From: Clostridium sp. CAG:568
GTDB lineage: Bacteria > Bacillota_I > Bacilli_A > RFN20 > CAG-288
Direction: 5' to 3'
Assembly: GCA_000434395.1 (NCBI GenBank)
Contig: FR878794.1
Coordinates: 1-54,115, forward strand
Length of the DNA: 54,115 nt
The notes below the pieces were generated by a model. It ran no database searches. It worked only from the letters and a program-made list of their open reading frames with translations, and was not told the DNA's origin. This document shows, in pieces, positions 26,580-34,339 of the stretch. Within the stretch, counting starts at the first letter, position 1. Each line of letters starts with the position of its first letter. A program made the translations under genes and the position numbers.

Positions 26580-26790
26580 ATTGATTTTTTGATTGGTTTG
26601 CCCCATACTACTCAACGATTTTCTGACACAGATATAGATACGGAAAATAGGTTAGGGGGAACATAGGTAAATTGGAACACATATCTTCTGGTTCGGATCT
26701 TGATCCTGGGGGTGTAGTTTTAATTAATGCTCGTGCTCTATTGAGTCGATACGTCAATCTTTTTTTGAATAAAAATTCAAAAAAAGGCTC
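26580..26790 (+). promoter_or_regulatory. Candidate structured leader upstream of potABCD
   Basis: The gap 26175-26880 holds no clear gene. The first part (to about 26580) is extremely A+T-rich. Then a G-rich block appears (GGGGGAAC, CCTGGGGGTG). A promoter may be TTGATT (26580-26585), 17 bases, CATACT (26603-26608). Downstream are ATTTTC/GAAAAT (around 26619-26648), GGATC-TT-GATCC (26696-26705 region), and ATTGA/TCAAT (26740-26744 with 26754-26758) followed by T7, terminator-like. A second hairpin, TTTTTTTGAAT/ATTCAAAAAAA, follows. This fits an attenuator or riboswitch before the polyamine operon. I cannot match it to a known class. A 52-codon frame from a TTG at 26672 to 26830 also crosses it. 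Confidence 0.4.
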
Positions 26791-26880
26791 TGCTTGTTTT
26801 TGTTCAATTATAGAAGATAAAAATATTTAAATTCTATGAACGAACTTTTTTGGCGTCTTTTTAAGAAAAGGATTTATTAA

Positions 26881-28692
26881 ATGGAAAGTAACTTATTTCA
26901 AAAACCCGTAGTAACTGTCGGCGACAACAAAACTGAACCAGTCAATGACAAGGCTACCACCAACACTATTGAGTTAGGAAAGAACGGAAAGCATGTCGAA
27001 AGAAACTTCGACAGACCACGTTCACCAATGACAGATGAGAAGATTATCGAGTTCAAACACGTGACCAAAATCTTTAATGGCGTCACAGTCATCGAAGATG
27101 AAAACTTCTATGTCAGGAAAGGTGAATTCTTAACAATTCTCGGACCTTCTGGTTGTGGAAAATCCACAACATTAAGAATGATTGCTGGATTTGAGACACC
27201 TACATCAGGAGATATTCTCTTAGAAGGAAAAGACATCGTTACGATGCCTGCTTACAAAAGACCTATCAACACAGTCTTCCAACATTATGCTTTATTCCCA
27301 AACTATGATGTTTATGGAAACGTCGCTTTTGGATTAAAGCAAGTCAAAATTCCTGTTCCTCTCAAGAAGAAAGACGGAACTCCTGTTTTGAAAATTAACA
27401 AGACTAAGATTAAATATTTAAAAAAGCAGATTGCTCGTTTATCCAAAGATACTATCATGGATCAAAACGAAAAAGAGGAGAGAATCAAGAAATTCGAGGA
27501 AATTATCGAAGAATTGAAGAACACTCCAGAACAAGCTTACAAATACCGCCACCTTTCTAATGCTGAAATGGACGATAGAATTATGAGAGCTCTTCAAATC
27601 GTCGATCTCGATGAAATGGAAGGCCGCTCTATCGACACATTATCCGGTGGTCAGCAACAACGTGTCGCTATCGCTCGTGCTATTGTACTTCAACCTAAGA
27701 TTCTACTTTTGGATGAACCTTTGGGAGCTTTGGATTTAAAGATGCGTAAAGATATGCAACTCGAATTGAAAGAGATGCATAGAAAATTGGGAATCACCTT
27801 TATTTACGTCACCCACGACCAAGAAGAAGCCTTGACAATGTCCGACACAGTCATGGTCATGAGCGATGGTGTAATTCAACAAATCGGAAGTCCTACCGAT
27901 ATTTATAACGAGCCAAAGAATGCTTTTGTCGCAGATTTTATCGGAGATTCCAACATTTACAACGGTGTAATGACAGGTGAAAAGAGAGTCAAGATATTAG
28001 GAAAAGAATTTACATGTTTGGATGACTTCCCCATTCACGATAGAGTCGATGTCGTCATACGTCCTGAAGACATCAAATTGTCAACAACACAAAAAGAAGA
28101 TAGTTTCGAAGGATTTATCGACAGCAAGGTTTTCAAAGGAATATTCTTCCAATACTCAATCATGGTCGGAAAAGAAGAAGTCATTGTTAAATCAACAAAA
28201 GATTTTGCTGAAAAATCAAATATCTTCTTAACATTAGTTCCTGATTCAATGCATATTATGAAGAAACAATTGAGTACTAATGTTTTCACCGATATTCAAA
28301 TCGATAAAAATAACAATGCCGTTATTGATGATGTTCCCTTCGAAGTCAACATCACTCAATTATTAGCAAACTCCAATGTCGATGAAGATGGATATCTCGT
28401 CGTTGGAAACAGCAAATACGATCTCACTGGATTCAAAGTGACAGCTACAGTAAAGCCTGAAGATATTCAAATTACAGACGATATATCTTCTTCTCAAATC
28501 GGAGCTACAGTTATATCTCAAGTCTATAAAGGAGATCATTATTTGATCATCGCCAGAACTGATGATGAAGAAGAAGACTTCATTATCTCCACGCCTTATC
28601 CTTTCAACGTAGGTGATACAGTTGGTATATCAATTCTTAAAGACAAGATTACTTTAAGAGCGAAAGGAGATATTTCAGAATATGAAATCTAG
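26881..28692 (+). CDS. potA: Spermidine/putrescine ABC transporter ATPase with a long helical insertion
   Basis: Energises polyamine uptake with PotB, PotC and PotD. ABC motifs are complete: Walker A GPSGCGKST (88-96), Q-loop Gln134, signature LSGGQQQR (254-261), Walker B ILLLDEP (274-280) and VTHDQEEAL. Three departures from a usual PotA of about 370 aa: a 50-residue polar N-terminus, a lysine/glutamate-rich insertion between Q-loop and signature (about 155-230, KIKYLKKQIARLSKD...), and two TOBE-like blocks at the C-terminus (RPEDIKL and KPEDIQI). Long PotA proteins with such insertions are known in Mollicutes. The stop lies inside potB, so the genes overlap by 11 bases. Confidence 0.95.
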   Translation: MESNLFQKPVVTVGDNKTEPVNDKATTNTIELGKNGKHVERNFDRPRSPMTDEKIIEFKHVTKIFNGVTVIEDENFYVRKGEFLTILGPSGCGKSTTLRMIAGFETPTSGDILLEGKDIVTMPAYKRPINTVFQHYALFPNYDVYGNVAFGLKQVKIPVPLKKKDGTPVLKINKTKIKYLKKQIARLSKDTIMDQNEKEERIKKFEEIIEELKNTPEQAYKYRHLSNAEMDDRIMRALQIVDLDEMEGRSIDTLSGGQQQRVAIARAIVLQPKILLLDEPLGALDLKMRKDMQLELKEMHRKLGITFIYVTHDQEEALTMSDTVMVMSDGVIQQIGSPTDIYNEPKNAFVADFIGDSNIYNGVMTGEKRVKILGKEFTCLDDFPIHDRVDVVIRPEDIKLSTTQKEDSFEGFIDSKVFKGIFFQYSIMVGKEEVIVKSTKDFAEKSNIFLTLVPDSMHIMKKQLSTNVFTDIQIDKNNNAVIDDVPFEVNITQLLANSNVDEDGYLVVGNSKYDLTGFKVTATVKPEDIQITDDISSSQIGATVISQVYKGDHYLIIARTDDEEEDFIISTPYPFNVGDTVGISILKDKITLRAKGDISEYEI

Positions 28693-29485
28693 GAAAAATG
28701 GTCAAAGGTTCCTAGCAGTTCCTTACATTGTATTTCTTGTTCTATTCGTCATCTTGCCAATATTAATCATCATCTATTATGCATTCACTGATTCAAATGG
28801 TTATTTTTCTTGGCAAGCATTAGTTAGCTTCTTTACTTCTACAACAAAACTATCAGTCTTGTTCGTTTCAATATTAATCGGTTTATTCAATACAGTATTA
28901 TGTTTGTTGATCGGATATCCTGTCGCATATTTTTTATCAAATCCTAAATATAATAAAAATGCGATGATGGTCATGTTGTTCGTTCTCCCAATGTGGATTA
29001 ACTTCGTTTTAAGAACAGGTGCAACACGTGATATTCTATCTTGGATTGGAATAGACTCTGGAGAACATCCAATCGTTACAACAATGATAGGTATGGTCTA
29101 TAACTACTTACCTTTTACTATATTACCACTTTATTCCACATTATTGAGATTGGACAAGGGACAAATAGAAGCTGCAGCAGATTTAGGTTGTTCTCCTTTC
29201 CAAGTATTCATAAAAAATATCATTCCTCAGTCCATGCCTGGAATTATGGCTGGAGCTCAAATGGTCTTCATGCCGACTATGTCGTCTTATGTCATATCAG
29301 ACACAATGAGTAACGGAAAGATAATGCTATTTGGAAACTCAATTGCTTTGTCTTTCAACAACTCTAATTGGAACAGCGGATCATTTATGGCATTAATCAT
29401 GTTGATTCTAGTGTTCCTATCTATGCTAGTTTCTAAGAAATTTTCCAGAAATAACGATTATGTCAGAGGAGGTGGAGCATGGTAA
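28682..29485 (+). CDS. potB: Spermidine/putrescine ABC transporter permease PotB
   Basis: Six-span inner-membrane permease. It begins RFLAVPYIVFLVLFVILPILI, and the cytoplasmic EAA loop that docks on PotA is EAAADLGCSPFQVFIKNIIP, near residue 165. At 267 aa it has family length. It overlaps potA by 11 bases and potC by 7, as expected for strictly coupled translation. PotB and PotC are the two non-identical halves of the channel. Confidence 0.95.
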   Translation: MKSRKNGQRFLAVPYIVFLVLFVILPILIIIYYAFTDSNGYFSWQALVSFFTSTTKLSVLFVSILIGLFNTVLCLLIGYPVAYFLSNPKYNKNAMMVMLFVLPMWINFVLRTGATRDILSWIGIDSGEHPIVTTMIGMVYNYLPFTILPLYSTLLRLDKGQIEAAADLGCSPFQVFIKNIIPQSMPGIMAGAQMVFMPTMSSYVISDTMSNGKIMLFGNSIALSFNNSNWNSGSFMALIMLILVFLSMLVSKKFSRNNDYVRGGGAW

Positions 29486-30378
29486 CTCTAAAGAAAGTAC
29501 TAGCATCATCTTTCTTATGGATAATGCTTTTGTTGATGTATCTTCCTATTCTAGTTTTAATTGCTTTTTCTTTCACTGACACTAACGTTATCGGTGTTTG
29601 GAATAACGGAGGTGGATGGTTAGGAACAGGCTTATCAGGTGATTTATATGTAAATCTATTCCATAATCAAGAAATAGGAATCGCCTTAGGTAACACTGTA
29701 ATTTTAGCTATTACATCTGCTTTAGTTTCAACAGCAATAGGAACAATAGGTGCTATCGGATCATTCTATTCAAAGAGAAGAACTCAAACTGTTATCGAAG
29801 GAATGACTCAAATTCCTGTTGTAAATGCTGAAGTCGTCATGGCTTTATCATTGACAGTTATGTTTGTTTTTGCAGGTAATATCATATTTAGAAATTCTCT
29901 CTTCTCATACTGGACTTTGTTAGCAGGACATTGTGTTTTATCTATGCCTTTCGTTTATTTGAACGTAAAGCCAAAGTTACAACAAATGAATCCAGAATTA
30001 TATGAAGCTGCATTAGATTTAAATGCAACTCCCGCCCAAGCATTGAGAAAAGTCATCATTCCGCAAATCGCACCTGGAATATCTTCTGGATTCCTTCTCG
30101 CTATTTCATTGTCTTTGGATGACTACATAGTCACTGCTTTCACTGCAGGAAATGGATTACTCTCTGGTGAGAACACTATAACCACTCTTTCTACTTTAAT
30201 TCAATCAAAGATAAGAAAAGGACCTGTTCCACCAGAAATGCGTCCATTAACAACTTTCATTTTCTTAGCAGTAGTGTTAGTAGTCATTATCAATACTATC
30301 TACACAAATCATCATAGTAAAAACATTCAAGCAATACACGCTCGTAAAAGAGCAAAACTTGCTAAAGAAAGGAGATAA
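29479..30378 (+). CDS. potC: Spermidine/putrescine ABC transporter permease PotC
   Basis: Second permease half. The N-terminal span is SSFLWIMLLLMYLPILVLIAF, and the EAA loop EAALDLNATPAQALRKVIIP lies near residue 175. The C-terminus ends in a basic tail (HARKRAKLAKERR). The AAAGGAG near its end serves as the ribosome-binding site for potD, which starts two bases after the stop. Confidence 0.95.
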   Translation: MVTLKKVLASSFLWIMLLLMYLPILVLIAFSFTDTNVIGVWNNGGGWLGTGLSGDLYVNLFHNQEIGIALGNTVILAITSALVSTAIGTIGAIGSFYSKRRTQTVIEGMTQIPVVNAEVVMALSLTVMFVFAGNIIFRNSLFSYWTLLAGHCVLSMPFVYLNVKPKLQQMNPELYEAALDLNATPAQALRKVIIPQIAPGISSGFLLAISLSLDDYIVTAFTAGNGLLSGENTITTLSTLIQSKIRKGPVPPEMRPLTTFIFLAVVLVVIINTIYTNHHSKNIQAIHARKRAKLAKERR

Positions 30379-30380
30379 AA

Positions 30381-32276
30381 ATGAAAAAGCAATCAATTTC
30401 GTTAGGACTTATCTCTTTAGCTTTTATCGCACTAGAAATCGGTGGATCTGCTTCTAGCCTAGGATTAAAAGCTGCAAAGGCAATCGACATATCAAACAAT
30501 ATCAAGAGGGCTGAAAATTCCCAAGTACAAGTATTGAAAGTCTATAACTCTGATGACTATATTCTTCCTGACATGGATGCTAGAGAAGCTGAAAACAATG
30601 GTTATGACCCAGAACCTATCAAAGGTATCAATACTAGATTTGAAGAATATATGAAGAATGAATATGGTAAAAATGTAAGAGTTCAATATGAGACATTTTC
30701 TACCAATGAAGATATGATTAACCAATTGAGAACAGGAAAGATTGATTTCGATCTTGTCTGTCCTTCTGATTATGCAATTCAACGTTTGATGGCTCAAGAT
30801 TTAATCATACCTTTTGAAAGCAATGATTATCCTGGATCTACTCCAAACTATGATCATTACGCCTCACCATATTTGATTGAGAAGGTTAAATCCATTAAAG
30901 CAGTGGATTGCTATAACGGTGGGACAAGTGGTGAAGAAAAAACTGACATCATGCAAAATTATATGCGTGGATATATGTGGGGTACTGTCGGTCTTCTCTA
31001 TAATCCTATTTTCTATAAATTCCAAGATAGAAATATCACACTGGAAAAAATCACCGAAGATATTCAAGACTGGAACATAATGTGGGACGAAGACTATAAG
31101 AACACTGCTTATGCAAAAGACTCTGTCAGAGATACTATGGCAGCTGTTTATATGAATGCTTTCCACGATGAAATCTACGCTTTAAAAGATCAGTTTGAAG
31201 CAAAGACTATTTCAGATGATGAATACAACGAAAAGCTCACTGAGATTTTCAATAGAACAGAACAACATTATTTAGATCAGCAAATTTCAAATTCATTGTC
31301 TACATTATCTAAAAATATCTATGGATATGAAGTAGATAACGGTAAAGACGACATTCAAAAAGGAACAATGGTTGGAATAGATTTGGCTTGGAGTGGTGAT
31401 GCTGTATACGCCATGAACGGAGCTGATGATTTAAGAGAAACTGATCCTTCTAAGCCAACTCTTTATTACGTTTTGCCTGAAGGCTGTGATAACCTTTGGC
31501 TAGACGGATGGTGTATGACTAAAAACGCCTTGACCCATGGTGTGACCGAATTAGCTCAACAATATGTAGACTTCTTATCTAATCCTTTTCCCGAAAGTGA
31601 CGAATACGAAATGGGTCCTGCCGTCGCAAATATGGATTACATCGGATACACTCCATTTATCGCATCAGATGAAATATTAAATTACCTCAGAGATAGTTAT
31701 GACGTGAGAACACCTGAAGAAAATGAGGAAATCATCGGTGATGAAACAAGCGATGGTTCATCCGGAAATGAAGAAGATAATCCATATATCGATGCACCTG
31801 AAGGTGTAGAAGGCGAAGATTATTTGAAGAAAGACTTGTCTTACTTCTTCGAAGGAACCTTGGAAGATAATACAGATGCTTATATATATTATGATGTCGA
31901 ATCTAAAGATAGACAATTAGACGCTATGTATCCTGACGCTTCTATCCTTCCTCATCTAGTCATCATGAAAGATTACGGTGATAGAACAACAGCAGTCAAT
32001 GAAGTTTGGGAAGCTGGAAAAGCACTTCAATTCCCAGTTTGGGGTTATTGGGTTGTCCTTTCCATAATACTAGCCGGTCTTATCACTTGGGGTGTCTTAG
32101 CATTAAGAAAAAAATCCTTAAACGATAAAAGAAAAGCTAGAATGGCTGCTATTGTCTTGAACATGGATGAATCTCAAACAACTGAGAAGCAAAGAAAAGA
32201 CGCACATAAAATAATTGAAAAAACAAAGAAGCAAAACAAAGACACCACCACAAAGACTGATTTACCTAAGCAATAA
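30381..32276 (+). CDS. potD: PotD-type polyamine-binding protein with C-terminal membrane anchor
   Basis: Binds polyamine outside the cell and delivers it to PotBC. The N-terminus (KKQSISLGLISLAFIALEIG) is a signal or anchor without a lipobox cysteine. The binding domain follows with VLKVYNSDDYILPD, IDFDLVCPSDYAIQRLMAQD and LDGWCMTKNA. Usual PotD is about 350 aa; this one is 631. The extra length is in mid-domain segments, an acidic linker (EEIIGDETSDGSSGNEEDN), a C-terminal span (WGYWVVLSIILAGLITWGVL, about residues 550-575) and a charged cytoplasmic tail. Tethering by a C-terminal span instead of a lipid is the odd feature. Last gene of the pot operon. Confidence 0.9.
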   Translation: MKKQSISLGLISLAFIALEIGGSASSLGLKAAKAIDISNNIKRAENSQVQVLKVYNSDDYILPDMDAREAENNGYDPEPIKGINTRFEEYMKNEYGKNVRVQYETFSTNEDMINQLRTGKIDFDLVCPSDYAIQRLMAQDLIIPFESNDYPGSTPNYDHYASPYLIEKVKSIKAVDCYNGGTSGEEKTDIMQNYMRGYMWGTVGLLYNPIFYKFQDRNITLEKITEDIQDWNIMWDEDYKNTAYAKDSVRDTMAAVYMNAFHDEIYALKDQFEAKTISDDEYNEKLTEIFNRTEQHYLDQQISNSLSTLSKNIYGYEVDNGKDDIQKGTMVGIDLAWSGDAVYAMNGADDLRETDPSKPTLYYVLPEGCDNLWLDGWCMTKNALTHGVTELAQQYVDFLSNPFPESDEYEMGPAVANMDYIGYTPFIASDEILNYLRDSYDVRTPEENEEIIGDETSDGSSGNEEDNPYIDAPEGVEGEDYLKKDLSYFFEGTLEDNTDAYIYYDVESKDRQLDAMYPDASILPHLVIMKDYGDRTTAVNEVWEAGKALQFPVWGYWVVLSIILAGLITWGVLALRKKSLNDKRKARMAAIVLNMDESQTTEKQRKDAHKIIEKTKKQNKDTTTKTDLPKQ

Positions 32277-32374
32277 GCGAACATAATTTTAAATCAACAC
32301 TTTTTAAAAATAGTGTTGATAAATTCAGCCTCATCGAAGTCTATGATTATAGGCGTTCAAGGGGAATGAATAAG

Positions 32375-32646
32375 ATGAACACAGATAAAGTTTATGCAGA
32401 ATCTATCGCTAAGGAATATTAGGAATGTGCTTAGCAATGGGTGTAATCGGTGAAGGAACTACACCTATGTTTATTTTAGGAATCATTACAGGAATAATCG
32501 GAATAGTGGGTATTTGCGTTAACTATCCAATTTGCACTGCAATGCTAAACTCCAGAAAGAAAAAATATGCAGCTGACATCATGAAACTCGCCGAGGAAAT
32601 CACTGATGTCGATGCTGATACTACTGCCGAAGAAGAAACAAAGTAA
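32375..32646 (+). pseudogene. Small membrane protein gene broken by an internal deletion
   Basis: After a GGGGAATG region, the ATG at 32375 opens NTDKVYAESIAKEY and stops at once (TAG at 32417-32419). In another frame the sequence resumes with MCLAMGVIGEGTTPMFILGI, a second span, and the basic tail SRKKKYAADIMKLAEEI. From memory these are the two ends of a widespread Firmicute membrane protein of about 110 aa (sometimes mis-named dihydropteridine reductase), in which about 40 residues lie between them. The middle, including the first membrane span, appears deleted out of frame. The family memory is unverified; the frame break is visible. Confidence 0.65.
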
Positions 32647-32656
32647 GTCTATTATG

Positions 32657-32682
32657 AAAAAAGGGCGAATCCGCCCTTTTTT
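32657..32682. terminator. Bidirectional intrinsic terminator
   Basis: AAAAAAGGGCG (32657-32667) pairs with CGCCCTTTTTT (32672-32682) around AATC. It is symmetric, with a T-run in both directions, between the deleted membrane protein gene and the converging GH13 gene. Confidence 0.92.
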
Positions 32683-32768
32683 ATGATTAAAAGTAACTTC
32701 AAAGAATCAATAGATCATATTTGCAATCTAATAATTCAATTGATTCCAAGAAGTAAAATATAAATCAA

Positions 32769-34079
32769 CTAATTAGATTTGCTCAATATCATCGCTTTAT
32801 CGACGACTATCTTTCCATTTAAAACTTCAACTTCTTCATCATTCAGCAAATCATGATACTTTCCGTTATATTCATCAGGAAGGATTGCTATTTCTTTAGT
32901 GCCTTCCAACGGGAATAATCCAATCTCATAATCCTTTTCATTATAAGTATTTACTAAAGCCAGCAACGAACCTTGTTCATCTAACATTTCTGTAGTTCTG
33001 ATATCCTTATTCTTTTCTCTTCTTTTCAAGGCTATGTTCTTTTTGACAAATTCAAAATAATCCTCATCTTTTATTTCTAATGAGACATCTTCTTTCTCAA
33101 AGAAATTTAACTGTTTATCATTTCCAACTTCTTCACCGAACATCAAGAATCCAGTTCCTTTTCCAAAGAATGAATAAGCTAATAGCGACTTGGTAGCTTC
33201 TATATTTTTACTATAAGAAGCTATTCTTCTTTGATCGTGATTCTCAATCGTTAAAAGATGACCTTTATTTACACCTATTGAAGCAATAGATAAATTATAT
33301 AAAGCTCTGTATTGACTTAAATTCATCATAGCCTTTTCTCTATCAATATCCCTGTTTTCTAAATATCCTTTAAGCCACTGCCAAATATCATAAGGATAAA
33401 GGATATTAAATCCAGCATCCATCAATTCCTGTTGAGTATCCGCATTAAATCCAACTTTCCAAGTATAAAGAACAAAACTAGAATCAATTGCTTCACCTAT
33501 ATAAATAATATCTTTATTTATAGGATCCAATTCATTTCTTAGCTTTTTAAAGAAAGACAAAGGAATTAAAGAACATACATCAAATCTAAATCCATCTATT
33601 CCATAATTTACGACGTAATTCTTCAATACGGATACAAGATACTCATCTAGACCATACTTATAATGATCCAAATCATATACATCTGCCCAATCACCAACTT
33701 TGTTAGCAAACTCACCTTTTGAATTGTGATAGAACCATTCAGGATGTTCTTCTAATAATCTGCTATCTCTAGAAGTATGATTAAAAACAACGTCCATGAC
33801 AACTTTAAGACCTAAAGCATGAGTTTTAGAGACGAAGTCTTTCAAATCACCTAAAGTACCATAATCTGGTGTTACTTTCTCGTAATCTTGGATAGCATAA
33901 GGCGAACCATAAGTTCCTTTTCTTCCTTTAACTCCAATAGGATGAAAAGGCATCAATTGAATAATTGTTACACCTAAACTCTTAATATATTCAAGCTTAG
34001 TTTCAGCTGCTTTAAAAGTTCCTTCCTTGGTAAAGTCTCTAATAAATACTTGATAGACAACTTGATCAAAAATATTCAT
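32769..34079 (-). CDS. GH13 alpha-glucan hydrolase (alpha-amylase family)
   Basis: Cytoplasmic (no signal peptide) retaining alpha-glycosidase of family GH13, probably breaking down imported malto-oligosaccharides. Family blocks: DVVFNHTS (97-104), GFRFDVCS with nucleophile Asp167, IGEAID with acid/base Glu196, and ENHDQRRIAS with the NHD transition-state pair (280-282). The first part reads VVYQVFIRDFTKEGTF, as in small maltodextrin-degrading enzymes. The start at 34079 follows GGAGG by 8 bases; a longer frame to 34142 exists but lacks a site. It is divergent from the secreted-protein locus, next to a cre-like sequence. Confidence 0.92.
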   Translation of the reverse strand: MNIFDQVVYQVFIRDFTKEGTFKAAETKLEYIKSLGVTIIQLMPFHPIGVKGRKGTYGSPYAIQDYEKVTPDYGTLGDLKDFVSKTHALGLKVVMDVVFNHTSRDSRLLEEHPEWFYHNSKGEFANKVGDWADVYDLDHYKYGLDEYLVSVLKNYVVNYGIDGFRFDVCSLIPLSFFKKLRNELDPINKDIIYIGEAIDSSFVLYTWKVGFNADTQQELMDAGFNILYPYDIWQWLKGYLENRDIDREKAMMNLSQYRALYNLSIASIGVNKGHLLTIENHDQRRIASYSKNIEATKSLLAYSFFGKGTGFLMFGEEVGNDKQLNFFEKEDVSLEIKDEDYFEFVKKNIALKRREKNKDIRTTEMLDEQGSLLALVNTYNEKDYEIGLFPLEGTKEIAILPDEYNGKYHDLLNDEEVEVLNGKIVVDKAMILSKSN

Positions 34080-34279
34080 ATAATTATCCTCCATATAATT
34101 GGATACATTAAAATTATCAATCTCTCTTTTTAAAAAGGTCAATTATTATTTTCAATAAGTTGTTTATAAACCTCTGTTTATTATTACAATTTTTAGAAAA
34201 ACCATCATGATGATTTTTTTAGAAAATTATCTAAGAAATTGTAGTATCTTAAATTGTTAAGGACTTTTAAGTCAAATCA

Positions 34280-34327
34280 TTGATTAGTAAAAAAAGGAGT
34301 GTATAATAAATATGAAAGCGCTTAGCT
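34280..34327 (+). promoter_or_regulatory. Promoter with cre-like palindromic operator
   Basis: TTGATT (34280-34285), a 16-base spacer and TATAAT (34302-34307) make a good sigma-A promoter for the secreted-protein locus. Right at the expected transcript start is TGAAAGCGCTTAGC (34313-34326), with the palindrome AAGCGCTT in its centre. It matches the CcpA cre pattern at 12 of 14 places. A LacI-family repressor bound there would block initiation. The ribosome-binding site AAAGGAGG follows. Confidence 0.55.
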
Positions 34328-34339
34328 AAAGGAGGCCTC

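Noticed and set aside
26600..26770. tmRNA, RNase P RNA or SRP RNA in the G-rich block before potA
   Set aside because: No tRNA-like ends, tag frame, or conserved cores of these RNAs could be found on either strand.
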